The notes: generated by a model not told the origin, from the sequence alone. A stretch of DNA of 64,000 bases from Allobosea sp. (GCA_024231975.1 JAAEQB010000050.1:248001-312000); one strand, 5' to 3'. Shown: positions 17,195 through 25,531, counted from the stretch's first letter. A program made the numbers and translations.

Positions 17195-18160
17195 ATGGCT
17201 CATATCCACGCCAAGGTGATGATCATCGGCTCCGGTCCCGCCGGCTACACCGCCGCGATCTATGCCGCCCGCGCCATGCTCGAGCCGGTGCTGATCTCCG
17301 GCCTGCAGGCCGGCGGCCAATTGATGATCACCACCGATGTCGAGAACTATCCCGGCTTCGCCGACGTGATCCAGGGCCCCTGGCTGATGGAGCAGATGCA
17401 GGCCCAGGCGCAGCATATGGGCACGAAGATGGTCTCCGACCACATCGCCCGTGTCGATCTCTCGCAGCGCCCGTTCCGACTCTGGGGCGATGGCGGCGAC
17501 ACCTATTCCTGCGACTCGCTGATCGTCTCGACCGGCGCCCAGGCCAAATGGCTCGGCCTGCCCTCCGAGCAGGCTTTCCAGGGCTTCGGCGTCTCGGCCT
17601 GCGCCACCTGCGACGGCTTCTTCTTCCGCAACAAGCAGGTCGTCGTCGTCGGCGGCGGCAACACCGCGGTCGAGGAGGCGCTCTATCTCGCCAATCTCGC
17701 GAGCAAGGTCACGCTGGTGCACCGGCGCGATTCGCTGCGCGCCGAGAAGGTGATGCAGGAGCGCCTGTTCAAGCATCCCAAGATCGAGGTGATCTGGGAT
17801 TCGGAGATCGCTGAGATCCTCGGCGGCACGCAGCCGCCCTCCGTGACCCATGTCCGCCTGCGCAATCTGAAGAGCGGCGCTGTGCAGGACCTGCCGACCG
17901 ACGGCGTCTTCGTCGCCATCGGGCACAAGCCGGCGACCGAGCTGTTCGTGGGCCAGCTCGCCATGCGCGATTCGGGCTATCTCGAGGTCACGCCCGGCAC
18001 GACCCAGACCAATGTGCCCGGCGTCTTCGCCGCCGGCGACGTCACCGACGAGCATTACCGCCAGGCCGTCACCGCAGCCGGCCTCGGCTGCATGGCCGCG
18101 CTCGATGCCGAGCGCTGGCTGATGGCGCAGGAACTGGGCATGCGCGAAGCGGCGGAATAA
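17195..18160 (+). CDS. trxB: Thioredoxin-disulfide reductase
   Basis: A 321-residue flavoprotein that passes electrons from NADPH to thioredoxin in the cytoplasm. FAD-binding GSGPAGYTA is at residues 12-20, the redox-active CATC is at residues 136-139, and the NADPH-binding GGGNTA is at 153-158. A second FAD contact, GVFAAGDV, is near residue 270. Length and motifs match the low-molecular-weight bacterial type. A LysR-family gene follows in the same direction, but strong palindromes separate them. Confidence 0.97.
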   Translation: MAHIHAKVMIIGSGPAGYTAAIYAARAMLEPVLISGLQAGGQLMITTDVENYPGFADVIQGPWLMEQMQAQAQHMGTKMVSDHIARVDLSQRPFRLWGDGGDTYSCDSLIVSTGAQAKWLGLPSEQAFQGFGVSACATCDGFFFRNKQVVVVGGGNTAVEEALYLANLASKVTLVHRRDSLRAEKVMQERLFKHPKIEVIWDSEIAEILGGTQPPSVTHVRLRNLKSGAVQDLPTDGVFVAIGHKPATELFVGQLAMRDSGYLEVTPGTTQTNVPGVFAAGDVTDEHYRQAVTAAGLGCMAALDAERWLMAQELGMREAAE

Positions 18161-18179
18161 CCAGACAGCCCACCCATCA

Positions 18180-18199
18180 CTGGAATTGATCAATTCCAG
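18180..18199. promoter_or_regulatory. Perfect 20-bp palindrome between trxB and the LysR gene
   Basis: CTGGAATTGA is followed directly by its exact complement. It starts 19 bases after the trxB stop and lies about 100 bases before the LysR start. There is no loop or T-run, so a protein-binding site fits better than a terminator. LysR autoregulation is a possible reason for it. Confidence 0.55.
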
Positions 18200-18261
18200 C
18201 ACGATATTAAGGGCTAAAATCAACGGTCCCGGCAAAGGAGTCGTTGACCGGACACAGCTAT

Positions 18262-18296
18262 CCCCCCATCATGCGTTGAACGCATAACACGGGGGG
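18262..18296 (+). promoter_or_regulatory. Stem-loop that covers the LysR ribosome binding site
   Basis: CCCCCC (18262-18267) can pair with GGGGGG (18291-18296), with a perfect inner palindrome ATGCGTTGAACGCAT (18271-18285). The G-run is the Shine-Dalgarno-like sequence for the GTG start at 18303. The fold would hide it, giving a possible translational control point. Confidence 0.5.
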
Positions 18297-18302
18297 AAAG
18301 CG

Positions 18303-19193
18303 GTGGATTGGGACCGCATCCGAATCTTCTACACGGTTGCTGAATCGGGAAGTTTCACCAAGGCTGGCGACGGTCTGGGCTTGAGTCAATCGGCTGTCAG
18401 CCGCCAGATCGGCGCACTGGAGCGCGAATTGCGCGCGCCGCTGTTCCACCGGCACACGCGCGGCCTCATTCTCACCGAGCAGGGCGAACTGCTCTGGCGC
18501 GCCGCGCGCGAGATGACGCAGCGCCTGGAACGCACGCGTGCCCAGCTCTCGGAAACGCGCGAGCATCCATCCGGCGAGCTCAAGGTCACTGCGACCCGCG
18601 GCCTCGGCGGCCATTGGCTGACGCCCCGCCTCGCCGAGTTCCTGGATCTCTACCCCGACATCAAGGTCGAGCTCATCCTCACCGACGAGGAACTCGACCT
18701 CTCGATGCGCGAGGCCGACATCGCGATTCGCCTGCGCCAGCCGCAGCAGCCCGACCTGATCCAGCGTCGGCTCTTCACCGTGCACTTCCACGTCTACGGC
18801 GCGCCGGCCTATATCAAGCGCTTCGGCGAGCCGAAGAGCTTCGAGGATCTCGACAACCACCGGCTGCTCTCCTTCGGCGCCTCCTCGCCGTCCTATCTGA
18901 CGGCGGTGCACTGGCTCGGCACGCTCGGGCGCGACCAGCGCAACCCGCGCGCCATCCATCTCACCGTCAACAACATCACGGCGATGAAGCGCGCGGTCGA
19001 TTCGGGCGCCGGCATCGCCATCCTGCCCGACTATCTGATCGAGGCCGGCTCGCCGCTCGTGCAATTGATGCGCGAGACCGAGATGCCGCAGCTCGAAAGC
19101 TATCTGGTCTATCCGGAGGAGATGAAATCGGTCGCCCGCGTGCAGGTCTTCCGCGATTTCCTGATCCAGAAGGCACAGCGCTGGACCTATTGA
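18303..19193 (+). CDS. LysR family transcriptional regulator
   Basis: A 296-residue LysR-type regulator with an N-terminal winged helix (WDRIRIFYTVAESGSFTKAG, SQSAVSRQIGALERELRAPL) and a C-terminal periplasmic-binding-protein-like effector domain (about residues 90-290). A gene of this kind directly after trxB is usual in Rhizobiales, but its targets are not known to me. It uses a GTG start preceded by a G-run that lies in a stem-loop. Confidence 0.9.
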   Translation: MDWDRIRIFYTVAESGSFTKAGDGLGLSQSAVSRQIGALERELRAPLFHRHTRGLILTEQGELLWRAAREMTQRLERTRAQLSETREHPSGELKVTATRGLGGHWLTPRLAEFLDLYPDIKVELILTDEELDLSMREADIAIRLRQPQQPDLIQRRLFTVHFHVYGAPAYIKRFGEPKSFEDLDNHRLLSFGASSPSYLTAVHWLGTLGRDQRNPRAIHLTVNNITAMKRAVDSGAGIAILPDYLIEAGSPLVQLMRETEMPQLESYLVYPEEMKSVARVQVFRDFLIQKAQRWTY

Positions 19194-19203
19194 AAAACGG
19201 GCA

Positions 19204-19230
19204 GGCGCTGCCGCAAATCCCGGCAGCGCC
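19204..19230 (+). terminator. Hairpin after the LysR gene
   Basis: GGCGCTGCCG (19204-19213) and CGGCAGCGCC (19221-19230) form a perfect 10-bp stem with a 7-base loop, 11 bases after the stop codon. No U-run follows. Confidence 0.5.
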
Positions 19231-19480
19231 GTGCTTCATGTCGGCTGCGCATGCGTGCCACGCGCGGTCTCCTGGTAATTGTGACGAATTCTAGTAATGA
19301 GTCATGTTGCCAGCGCATAACCGACCCGCCCAATGCTGCATTGCGAAAAGGCAGGGAGTGCCCGATATTCAGTCCACGGTTGTTCGGAACGGGCTCCGCA
19401 TCTCCTCCCGGCGTTGAGTTCGTTCCAGCCGTTCCCCTCTGAGATGTTTGGCGCTTTGCGCTGGATGTTTCAAACTTCTA

Positions 19481-19514
19481 GGCCGGCTCCTTCGGGACGC
19501 CGGCCTTTTTTCTT
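19481..19514 (+). terminator. Strong Rho-independent terminator
   Basis: The stem GGCCGGC (19481-19487) pairs with GCCGGCC (19499-19505) and is followed at once by TTTTTT. It is on the plus strand, with no plus-strand protein gene immediately before it, which hints at a small RNA. Confidence 0.75.
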
Positions 19515-19570
19515 GCCGTCTTCGACGATGTCTTGCCGACACATGGGCGCAGCGAGCGTTGAAGCGCACT

Positions 19571-19612
19571 ATGAGTCCGGGCTCAGGCCCGGCGCCTGCC
19601 CCGGAATGACGG
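19571..19612. repeat. Short REP-like fragment
   Basis: The fragment contains a CCGGGC-TCAG-GCCCGG stem and ends in GGAATGACGG, as does the larger repeat at 40054-40172. It lies just downstream of the minus-strand DUF1176 gene and could act as its transcription end. Confidence 0.5.
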
Positions 19613-19639
19613 CAAAGATGGAGCAGGTAAGGCCGAGGC

Positions 19640-20695
19640 CTATTTCGCCGTCCTGACGTCGCTGCGGAACAGCGTGATCCAGTCGTCGGAGCTGATGCCG
19701 CGGCATTCGCCCATCATGCTGAACCCGGTCAGGGCGAAACTGGTGCCGGTCCAGGCATAGCCGCCCAAGGCGCCGCAATCGCCGATGCCGCGCCCCTTGG
19801 CGAAATAGTCGATGCGACCGGTCTTCGGGTCGAACTCGCCGTTGACCAGCGTGTTCTTCTCGCTGTCGTCCGTCCATGGGAACTCGACGGGCCTGGCGCC
19901 CGTCACCGCGCCGTTCTCGACGATCCAGAAGGTGTTGGAGGCGTTGTAGGCGCCGAGCGAGCAGGTCAGCGAGACCAGGCTGCGCTGGCCGTCGAGCCGC
20001 CAGGCCATGTCGGTCTTGGTCGTCATCTCGCCATCCTCGCACTGGTCGGGATCGCGCTGCTTGATCTGCTTGCGCAGCGCCGCGGCGAGCGCCTTCGCGT
20101 CCTTTTCAGAGAGAGAGCCACTCGATGGCCTGGCCGTGATCACCGGCAGCACAGGAGCGGCTGGGACGGTTCCGGCACTGCCCTTGCGAATCAGGGCCGA
20201 GGGCGTGTTGAGGCGCCCCTGCTGCTCGTCGATCCAGAGCAGCGCCGCAACGGCCCCGGAGAGCGAGACCTCCGCCTTTACGCCGGGAGCGGCGATGGAC
20301 AGCTTCGTCGCCTTGCGCGCCGCTTCGACGAAGGCGGCGATCTCGGCCGGCTGGAAGGTCACCGTCACCGGATCACTGCCGGCGGAGACCGGCATGGGCT
20401 TGCCGCCAGCCGGGAAGGCCACGCCATCGAGCTTGAGCTCGACGGACAAAGGCGGCTTCTGCCATTCGCCGCTCAGGCGCAGGATCAGCTTGGCCGGCCC
20501 CTCCGGCCCGGCCGGGCGCTCCAGGCGCAGATAGGCGATCGTGTCGATGCCGTCGGAGGGGACGGAGAGCGCCGTGCAGGTCTTGAGATTGTCGCAGCCG
20601 GCCATCCAGTCGCGGAAGCCCTTCGGCTCCGGCGTCGCCGCGAAAGCGAGCGCCGGCAGCAGGGCCAGCGCACTGCCTGCAACGAGCGACCTCAC
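19640..20695 (-). CDS. DUF1176 family exported protein
   Basis: A 351-residue secreted protein with a signal peptide (VRSLVAGSALALLPALAFA, cleavage before ATPEP). The rest matches the DUF1176 pattern, including KGFRDWMAGCDNLKTCTALS near the mature N-terminus, paired cysteines (CDNLKTC, CGALGG, GECRGI) and SSDDWITLFRSDV at the end. Function is unknown. A GTG start four bases after the moaE stop gives the neatest signal peptide; an ATG at 20740 inside moaE is the alternative. It is the last gene of the pgsA-moaD-moaE run. Confidence 0.75.
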   Translation of the reverse strand: MRSLVAGSALALLPALAFAATPEPKGFRDWMAGCDNLKTCTALSVPSDGIDTIAYLRLERPAGPEGPAKLILRLSGEWQKPPLSVELKLDGVAFPAGGKPMPVSAGSDPVTVTFQPAEIAAFVEAARKATKLSIAAPGVKAEVSLSGAVAALLWIDEQQGRLNTPSALIRKGSAGTVPAAPVLPVITARPSSGSLSEKDAKALAAALRKQIKQRDPDQCEDGEMTTKTDMAWRLDGQRSLVSLTCSLGAYNASNTFWIVENGAVTGARPVEFPWTDDSEKNTLVNGEFDPKTGRIDYFAKGRGIGDCGALGGYAWTGTSFALTGFSMMGECRGISSDDWITLFRSDVRTAK

Positions 20696-20699
20696 CCGA

Positions 20700-21164
20700 T
20701 CAGGATACCTGTTCCCAGCGCTGTGCCGCATCGTCGTCATCCGCCTTGGCTTCGACCCAGCCGCCGAGCGTGCCGTCGGCGAGATGCTCGCGCTTCCAGA
20801 ACGGGGCGCGGGTCTTGAGATAGTCCATCAGGAAATCGGCGGCTTCGAAAGCCTCGCGGCGATGGCTCGACGCGGCGATGACCAGCACGATCTGCTCGCC
20901 GGGCCTGATCAGCCCGAAGCGATGGATGGCGAGGAGGCCGAAAAGCGGCCATCGTTCGGCGGCCTGCGCAGCGACGCGCGCGATCTCAGCCTCCGCCATC
21001 CCAGGATAATGCTCGAGCTCGAGCGCCGCGAGCCTGCCGCTCTCGTCACGGCAGAGGCCGGCGAAGGAGACGACAGCGCCGATGTTCGGATTGCCGGCCG
21101 TCAGCGCCGCGATCTCGGCGCCGATGTCGAAATCCTCGCGCTGGATGCGGACGAGCGGCGTCAT
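20700..21164 (-). CDS. moaE: Molybdopterin synthase catalytic subunit
   Basis: A 154-residue MoaE. With MoaD it converts precursor Z (cPMP) into molybdopterin by adding two sulfurs. Family motifs are VVSFAGLCRDES, LELEHYPGMAE, AIHRFGLIRPGE, and the active-site lysine region MDYLKTRAPFWKRE. It lies nine bases after moaD, so the two subunits are made from one mRNA. Confidence 0.96.
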   Translation of the reverse strand: MTPLVRIQREDFDIGAEIAALTAGNPNIGAVVSFAGLCRDESGRLAALELEHYPGMAEAEIARVAAQAAERWPLFGLLAIHRFGLIRPGEQIVLVIAASSHRREAFEAADFLMDYLKTRAPFWKREHLADGTLGGWVEAKADDDDAAQRWEQVS

Positions 21165-21173
21165 GGCGTCGGC

Positions 21174-21455
21174 TCAGCCGCCGGTCATCGGAGGGAAGAA
21201 GGCGACCTCACGGGCTCCCGCGATCGCCGTCGCCGGCTTGGCATGGGTCTGATCGACCGCGGCGCGCACGACCGCCTCGTTCTCGAAGGCGAGCTCATAG
21301 CCCTCGCCACGCGTCTTCAGCCAGCGCACGAGATCGGCGATAGTCGCAGTACCGGCCGGCGGCGTCACCGTCTCCTCGGTGAGGCCGACGCGCTCGCGCA
21401 CCCAGGCGAAATAGACCAGCCGCAGGCTGGCGGGTTCGGCAGCAGCCATGCTCAT
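21174..21455 (-). CDS. moaD: Molybdopterin synthase sulfur-carrier subunit
   Basis: A 93-residue ubiquitin-fold protein ending in the required PPMTGG tail, whose terminal glycine is thiocarboxylated and inserted into MoaE. The N-terminal LRLVYFAWVRERVGL is also typical. Its ATG overlaps the pgsA stop by four bases. The much longer open frame upstream is antisense noise in this GC-rich DNA. Confidence 0.95.
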   Translation of the reverse strand: MSMAAAEPASLRLVYFAWVRERVGLTEETVTPPAGTATIADLVRWLKTRGEGYELAFENEAVVRAAVDQTHAKPATAIAGAREVAFFPPMTGG

Positions 21456-22072
21456 GACGCGCGCTCGTCCTCCTCGACGAGATGGCGGATGCCGGAATTC
21501 AGGTAGTCCCAACCGGTATAGATGGTCAGAACCGCCGCGATCCACAGCATCACGATGCCGATCTGCGTATTGTGCGGCAGGACCTTGTCGCCGGCGGGGC
21601 CGGCGACCAGGAAGCCGAGCGCGAACAACTGCGCCGTAGTCTTGTACTTGGCGACCTTGCTGACGGGGACGCTGACCTTCAACTCGGCCAGGAACTCGCG
21701 CAGGCCCGAGACCAGGATCTCGCGGCAGAGGATGACGATCGCCGCCCAGATCGCCCAGCCCTTGATCGTCTCGGTGTGGACCAGCATCAGCAGCAGGGCG
21801 CAAACCAGCAGCTTGTCGGCAATCGGATCGAGCATGCGCCCGATCGCCGATTGCTGGCCCCAGCTGCGGGCGAGCCAGCCATCGAGATAATCGGTGACAG
21901 CGGCGACGACGTAGATTCCCAGCGCCGTCCAGCGGGCCCAGTCGTCCCAGGGCCAGAACAGCAACGCCACCAGCGCCGGAATCGCGATGATCCGGCCGTA
22001 GGTGAGGAGGTTCGGCAGGGACCATGGTCCCCGGCGGCGGATGGCTTCGTTGAGACTCGTCACGACACCCAC
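21452..22072 (-). CDS. pgsA: CDP-diacylglycerol-glycerol-3-phosphate 3-phosphatidyltransferase
   Basis: A membrane enzyme of about 206 residues that commits CDP-diacylglycerol to phosphatidylglycerol synthesis. The CDP-alcohol phosphatidyltransferase motif is intact: DGWLARSWGQQSAIGRMLDP with the four conserved Asp and Gly positions. WSLPNLLTYGRI at the N-terminus is typical. Several hydrophobic helices follow. The start is uncertain among TTG 22075, GTG 22072 and GTG 22063; GAAGG upstream favours the first two. It heads the pgsA-moaD-moaE-DUF1176 unit, 54 bases after uvrC. Confidence 0.93.
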   Translation of the reverse strand: MGVVTSLNEAIRRRGPWSLPNLLTYGRIIAIPALVALLFWPWDDWARWTALGIYVVAAVTDYLDGWLARSWGQQSAIGRMLDPIADKLLVCALLLMLVHTETIKGWAIWAAIVILCREILVSGLREFLAELKVSVPVSKVAKYKTTAQLFALGFLVAGPAGDKVLPHNTQIGIVMLWIAAVLTIYTGWDYLNSGIRHLVEEDERAS

Positions 22073-22129
22073 CAAAACAGCGCCTTCATGACAGCGTCAA
22101 CACGCAAGACTGTGACCCCGCCATTCCAA

Positions 22130-24310
22130 TCAATGCTCGTGGAAATGGGCATGCACTGCCTTGGCCGTGGCGGCGTTCACCCCAGGTGTCCTCATCAGGT
22201 CGTCGAGCTTGGCGCGCTGGATCGCCTTCACCGTGCCGAAATGCAGCAGCAGCGCCCGTTTACGCGAGGGACCGATGCCCGGGATCTCGTCGAGCGGGTT
22301 GGTCTTGATGTCGCGCTTGCGCTTGGCGCGGTGGGTGCCGATGGCGAAGCGGTGGGCCTCGTCGCGCAGGCGCTGGATGAAGAACAGGGCCGGATCGCGC
22401 GGCGGCAGCTTGAACGGCTCCTTGCCGACCATGAAGAAGGTCTCGCGCATTGCGTTGCGATCCTCGCCCTTGGCGATGGCGACGAGCGCAATGTCGGTGA
22501 CGCCGCATTCGGCCATGATCTTGCGGGCAGCCTCGAACTGGCCCTTGCCGCCGTCGACGATGACGAGGTCGGGGCGGGAGGGGAAGGCCGAGTCGTCAGG
22601 CTCGTCGTTTGCCAGATCAGGCTCTACCCCTCCCCCTTGCGGGGAGGGGAAGGGGTGGGGGGCGTCCGACTGGTTGAGCACTGGCGGAATCGAGGCGACG
22701 GCATCGGCCGGGAGGCTTACAGGGGCGCTGGTTTGCTCAGGCTTTCCGCCCCCCACCCCTATCCCCTCCCCGCCAGGGGGAGGGGAAGCGCCTTCGTCGG
22801 CCGACGCTGGCGCCGTCCCACTCTCCTTCGCCAGCCGCGTGAACCTGCGCTTCAGCACCTCGCGCATCATGCCGAAATCGTCGCCGGCGATGGTGTCGGC
22901 CGAGATGTTGAAGGTGCGGTAATGGCTCTTCATGAAGCCGTCCCGCCCGGCGACGACCATGCCGCCGACCGCGTTGGTGCCCATGATGTGCGAGTTGTCG
23001 TAGACCTCGACCCGGCGCGGCGCCTTCTCCAGGCCGAAGGCTGCGCCAAGCGCGTTGAGCAGGCTCTGCTGGCCGGCGCTGTCGGCGAGCTTGCGGGCGA
23101 GCGCCTCATGCGCGTTTTTCTGGGCATGGGCGACGAGGTCGCGGCGCTCGCCGCGCTTGGGCGTCGCCAGCTCGACCTTGCGGCCGGCGCGCTCGCAGAG
23201 CGCCTGCGCGATCAGGTCGGATTCGGCCAGCTCGTGCGAGAGCAGGACGAGCTTCGGCGGCGGCTTGTCGTCGTAGAACTGGGTGACCACCGAGGCCAGC
23301 ACCTCGGCCGGGGTCAGGCTCTTGTCGGCGCGCGGGAAGAGGGCGCGGTTGCCCCAGTTCTGCTTGTTGCGGAAGAAGAAGATCTCGACGCAGAACTGCC
23401 CGGCCTGCTCGTCGATGGCGAAGACGTCGGCCTCCTCGACGCCTTGCGTATTGATGTCTTGTCCGGCCTGCACGGCCGACAGCGCCGCCAGCCGGTCGCG
23501 ATAGCGCGCCGCCTTCTCGAATTCGAGCTCCTCGGCCGCCGCCTGCATGCGCTCGGACAGCAGTTGCTTCACCGCCGAGGAGCGGCCCGAGAGGAAGGCG
23601 CGCGCCTGGTCGGCAAGGCCCTGATAGTCGGTATGCGAGATCTCGCCGGTGCAGGGGCCGGAGCAGCGCTTGATCTGGAAGAGCAGGCAGGGCCGCGTGC
23701 GGTTCTCGTAATAGCTGTCCGAGCAGGAGCGCAGGAGAAATGCCTTCTGCAGCGCGTCGATGGTGCGCTCCACCGCCCAGACCGAGGCAAAGGGGCCGAA
23801 ATAATCGCCCTTGCGCTGGCGCGAGCCGCGGTGCTTCGCGATCTGCGGCGCCGGATGGTCGCCGGAGAGGAAGATATACGGGAAGGATTTGTCGTCGCGC
23901 AGCAGCACGTTGTAGCGCGGCCGCAGCTGCTTGATCAGGTTCGATTCGAGCAGCAGGGCCTCGGTCTCGGTGCCGGTGGTGACGAACTCCATGTTCGCGG
24001 TCTCGGCGATCATTCGCGCCACAGCGTTGGTATGGGCCATGCCGCGGGCATAGGCCGTGACCCGGTTCTTCAGGCTCTTGGCTTTGCCGACATAGAGCAC
24101 CTCGCCGGCGCGATCGAACATCCGGTAGACTCCGGGCCTGTTCGGCAGGTGCTTGGCGAAGTCGGCAATCACCTCGATGCCGGCCTTGAGCGCGCCGGGC
24201 ACGGCCTCGCCGAGATCGAGCGCAGGCTCGGGCGCGGAGGACAGCTCCTCCTCGTCCTCGAACTCTTCTTCCGGCACGTCGTCTGGGCGTTCGCGATTCA
24301 TCACCTGCAT
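22130..24310 (-). CDS. uvrC: Excinuclease ABC subunit C with in-frame palindromic-element insert
   Basis: A 726-residue UvrC, the nuclease that makes both incisions in nucleotide excision repair. Domains in order are GIY-YIG (about residues 55-135, NRPGVYRMFD and LYVGKAKSLKNR), a cysteine cluster (RPCLLFQIKRCSGPC), UVR motif near 255-290, the RNase H-like 5' nuclease (EVYDNSHIMG and LVIVDGGKGQ) and a double helix-hairpin-helix (IPGIGPSRKRALLLHFG). It is about 115 residues longer than E. coli UvrC. Part of the excess, about residues 509-562, comes from a palindromic repeat just before VIVDGGKGQ. The reading frame is intact, so the protein may well work. Confidence 0.96.
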   Translation of the reverse strand: MQVMNRERPDDVPEEEFEDEEELSSAPEPALDLGEAVPGALKAGIEVIADFAKHLPNRPGVYRMFDRAGEVLYVGKAKSLKNRVTAYARGMAHTNAVARMIAETANMEFVTTGTETEALLLESNLIKQLRPRYNVLLRDDKSFPYIFLSGDHPAPQIAKHRGSRQRKGDYFGPFASVWAVERTIDALQKAFLLRSCSDSYYENRTRPCLLFQIKRCSGPCTGEISHTDYQGLADQARAFLSGRSSAVKQLLSERMQAAAEELEFEKAARYRDRLAALSAVQAGQDINTQGVEEADVFAIDEQAGQFCVEIFFFRNKQNWGNRALFPRADKSLTPAEVLASVVTQFYDDKPPPKLVLLSHELAESDLIAQALCERAGRKVELATPKRGERRDLVAHAQKNAHEALARKLADSAGQQSLLNALGAAFGLEKAPRRVEVYDNSHIMGTNAVGGMVVAGRDGFMKSHYRTFNISADTIAGDDFGMMREVLKRRFTRLAKESGTAPASADEGASPPPGGEGIGVGGGKPEQTSAPVSLPADAVASIPPVLNQSDAPHPFPSPQGGGVEPDLANDEPDDSAFPSRPDLVIVDGGKGQFEAARKIMAECGVTDIALVAIAKGEDRNAMRETFFMVGKEPFKLPPRDPALFFIQRLRDEAHRFAIGTHRAKRKRDIKTNPLDEIPGIGPSRKRALLLHFGTVKAIQRAKLDDLMRTPGVNAATAKAVHAHFHEH
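22627..22785. repeat. Palindromic element copy A, inside uvrC
   Basis: The element is 159 bp (53 codons). The left arm (22627-22663) and right arm (22748-22785) are near-perfect inverted repeats built from runs such as CCCCTCCCCCTTGCGGGG. The 84-base centre begins CGACTGG and ends CTTTCC, as in copies B and C. It adds a Pro/Gly-rich segment to UvrC without breaking the frame. Confidence 0.85.
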
Positions 24311-24369
24311 GTAGGATGCCGCAGCGGCTTCGTCATGTCAGGAGTGCGGCCGTGACGCAGGCGCCTGTT

Positions 24370-24762
24370 CTAGGCAGCGGCGATGCAGTCGATCTCGATG
24401 TCGAAAGGCCCGAACCAGACCGGCACGCACAGAAAGATGCGGGCTGGCGGCTCCTTGGGGAAATAGCGGGCATAGACCGCGTTGACGGCGGCGAACTTGT
24501 CCGGGGAGGTGCAATAGACATTGCATTTCAGCACGTTCGCCAGCGACGAGCCGGCGGTTTCGAGGCAGAGCTTCATCTGCTCCAGCACGAGCTCCGTCTG
24601 TCGTTCGATCGGCGCCTGGGCGATCTCGCCGGTCGCGGGGTCGAAGGGAGGCATGCCCGAGACGTAGAGCGTGTCGCCGTGGCGGACCACTGGCGAGAAT
24701 GGCACTTTCAGGCGCTCGCCCCAGGTCGAGAACGGCTCGACACGAATGATCTCTCGCTTCAT
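24370..24762 (-). CDS. RidA/YjgF family protein
   Basis: A 130-residue member of the RidA superfamily, trimeric enzymes that in the best-studied cases hydrolyse reactive enamine/imine intermediates. Typical segments are GDTLYVSGMPPFDPATGEI, TELVLEQMKLCLETAGSSL, and PARIFLCVPVWFGPFDIEID. The arginine of PARIF corresponds to the conserved RidA active-site arginine. The C-terminal stretch departs from archetypal RidA, so it may belong to a different subgroup. AGGAG lies close upstream of the ATG. Confidence 0.88.
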   Translation of the reverse strand: MKREIIRVEPFSTWGERLKVPFSPVVRHGDTLYVSGMPPFDPATGEIAQAPIERQTELVLEQMKLCLETAGSSLANVLKCNVYCTSPDKFAAVNAVYARYFPKEPPARIFLCVPVWFGPFDIEIDCIAAA

Positions 24763-24964
24763 CGGATTCTCCTGCGTGGCAGGCCGCAGGCTATCAGCCG
24801 GTTTGATCAGCCCGGAGCACGAACGCTACGGTTCCGACCGAAGCATTCCGCGCTGCATTGCGTCAGGAATCGGGCAAGGAATCCTTTGCCATTCCGATAG
24901 GTTGCATTTCTGACCGCCTGCGAGATTCGGTAGAAGCAGGCTCCGCTTCGCCCCGAGGCCGTCC

Positions 24965-25531
24965 ATGTCCGTCGATGTCCTGACGAAGATCGCGCTGTTC
25001 GTTCCGGCTTTCATGGCTGTGACCGCGCTTTGCGTCTGCCTGCAGCGGCGGCGGGCACGGCGGCATGGCGAATGGAAATACCTGACGCCTGGCCCGTATT
25101 TCTGGCTCGGCCTGTTCGCCGGCCTGCTGATCACCGCGGTCGCGACGCTGGTGGTCTGGGGCGAGCGTGTCGACCGGACCTCGGGGCTGCTCTTCACCAG
25201 CGCCTTCGCCGGCATGACGCTGTTCCTGGCGGCCCAGGCCATGGTCGAGCAGGTGCGCTGGAACAGCCAGCGCATCGAGCGCCGGACGATAACCGGCCGG
25301 ACGATCACGATGAGCTGGTACGAGCTCTCTCGCATCGGCGTGGAGTGGACCGGTTATCTCTGGATATCTTCCTTCGACGGGCCGCGCCTGCGCTTCTCGA
25401 CCTATGACAACGGCTTCGACGAGCTGGCGCTGACGATCCAGCGCCATCTGCCGACCGACCTGCCACCAGCCTCGCCGGAACTGTCCGCGGAGCCGCTGCT
25501 GGCGGAGGCGCGGGTGCGTGGGCGGGCTTGA
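24965..25531 (+). CDS. Uncharacterised membrane protein
   Basis: A 188-residue protein with three likely transmembrane helices (about residues 5-25, 44-65 and 72-92), followed by a soluble beta-rich tail (residues 98-165) beginning NSQRIERRTITGRTITMSWY. The layout of helices plus a small strand-rich domain recalls bacterial PH-like membrane proteins, but I do not recognise a named family. It is 77 bases upstream of lgt in the same direction. Confidence 0.6.
   Translation: MSVDVLTKIALFVPAFMAVTALCVCLQRRRARRHGEWKYLTPGPYFWLGLFAGLLITAVATLVVWGERVDRTSGLLFTSAFAGMTLFLAAQAMVEQVRWNSQRIERRTITGRTITMSWYELSRIGVEWTGYLWISSFDGPRLRFSTYDNGFDELALTIQRHLPTDLPPASPELSAEPLLAEARVRGRA

Larger units (their letters stand above)
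19194..19639. other. 446-base gap with two hairpins and a possible small RNA
   Basis: No protein gene is convincing here. The gap holds a GC-rich hairpin just after the LysR stop (19204-19230), a strong intrinsic terminator on the plus strand about 290 bases after the stop (19481-19514), and a repeat fragment (19571-19612). The terminator is too far downstream to be needed by the LysR gene, so a short independent plus-strand transcript within about 19280-19514 is possible. Confidence 0.4.

Noticed and set aside
19360..19420. EcfG (general stress) promoter, GGAAC...CGTT
   Set aside because: The spacing between GGAAC and CGTT is 21 bases, too long for the 16-18 usual for this sigma factor.
22627..22785. 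CRISPR or tandem array at the GC-rich repeats
   Set aside because: There are only two inverted arms with a single centre, with no direct repeats or spacers.
21482..24355. 957-codon open frame on the plus strand
   Set aside because: It runs antisense through pgsA and uvrC, both of which have clear family motifs. Its composition is that of a shadow frame.
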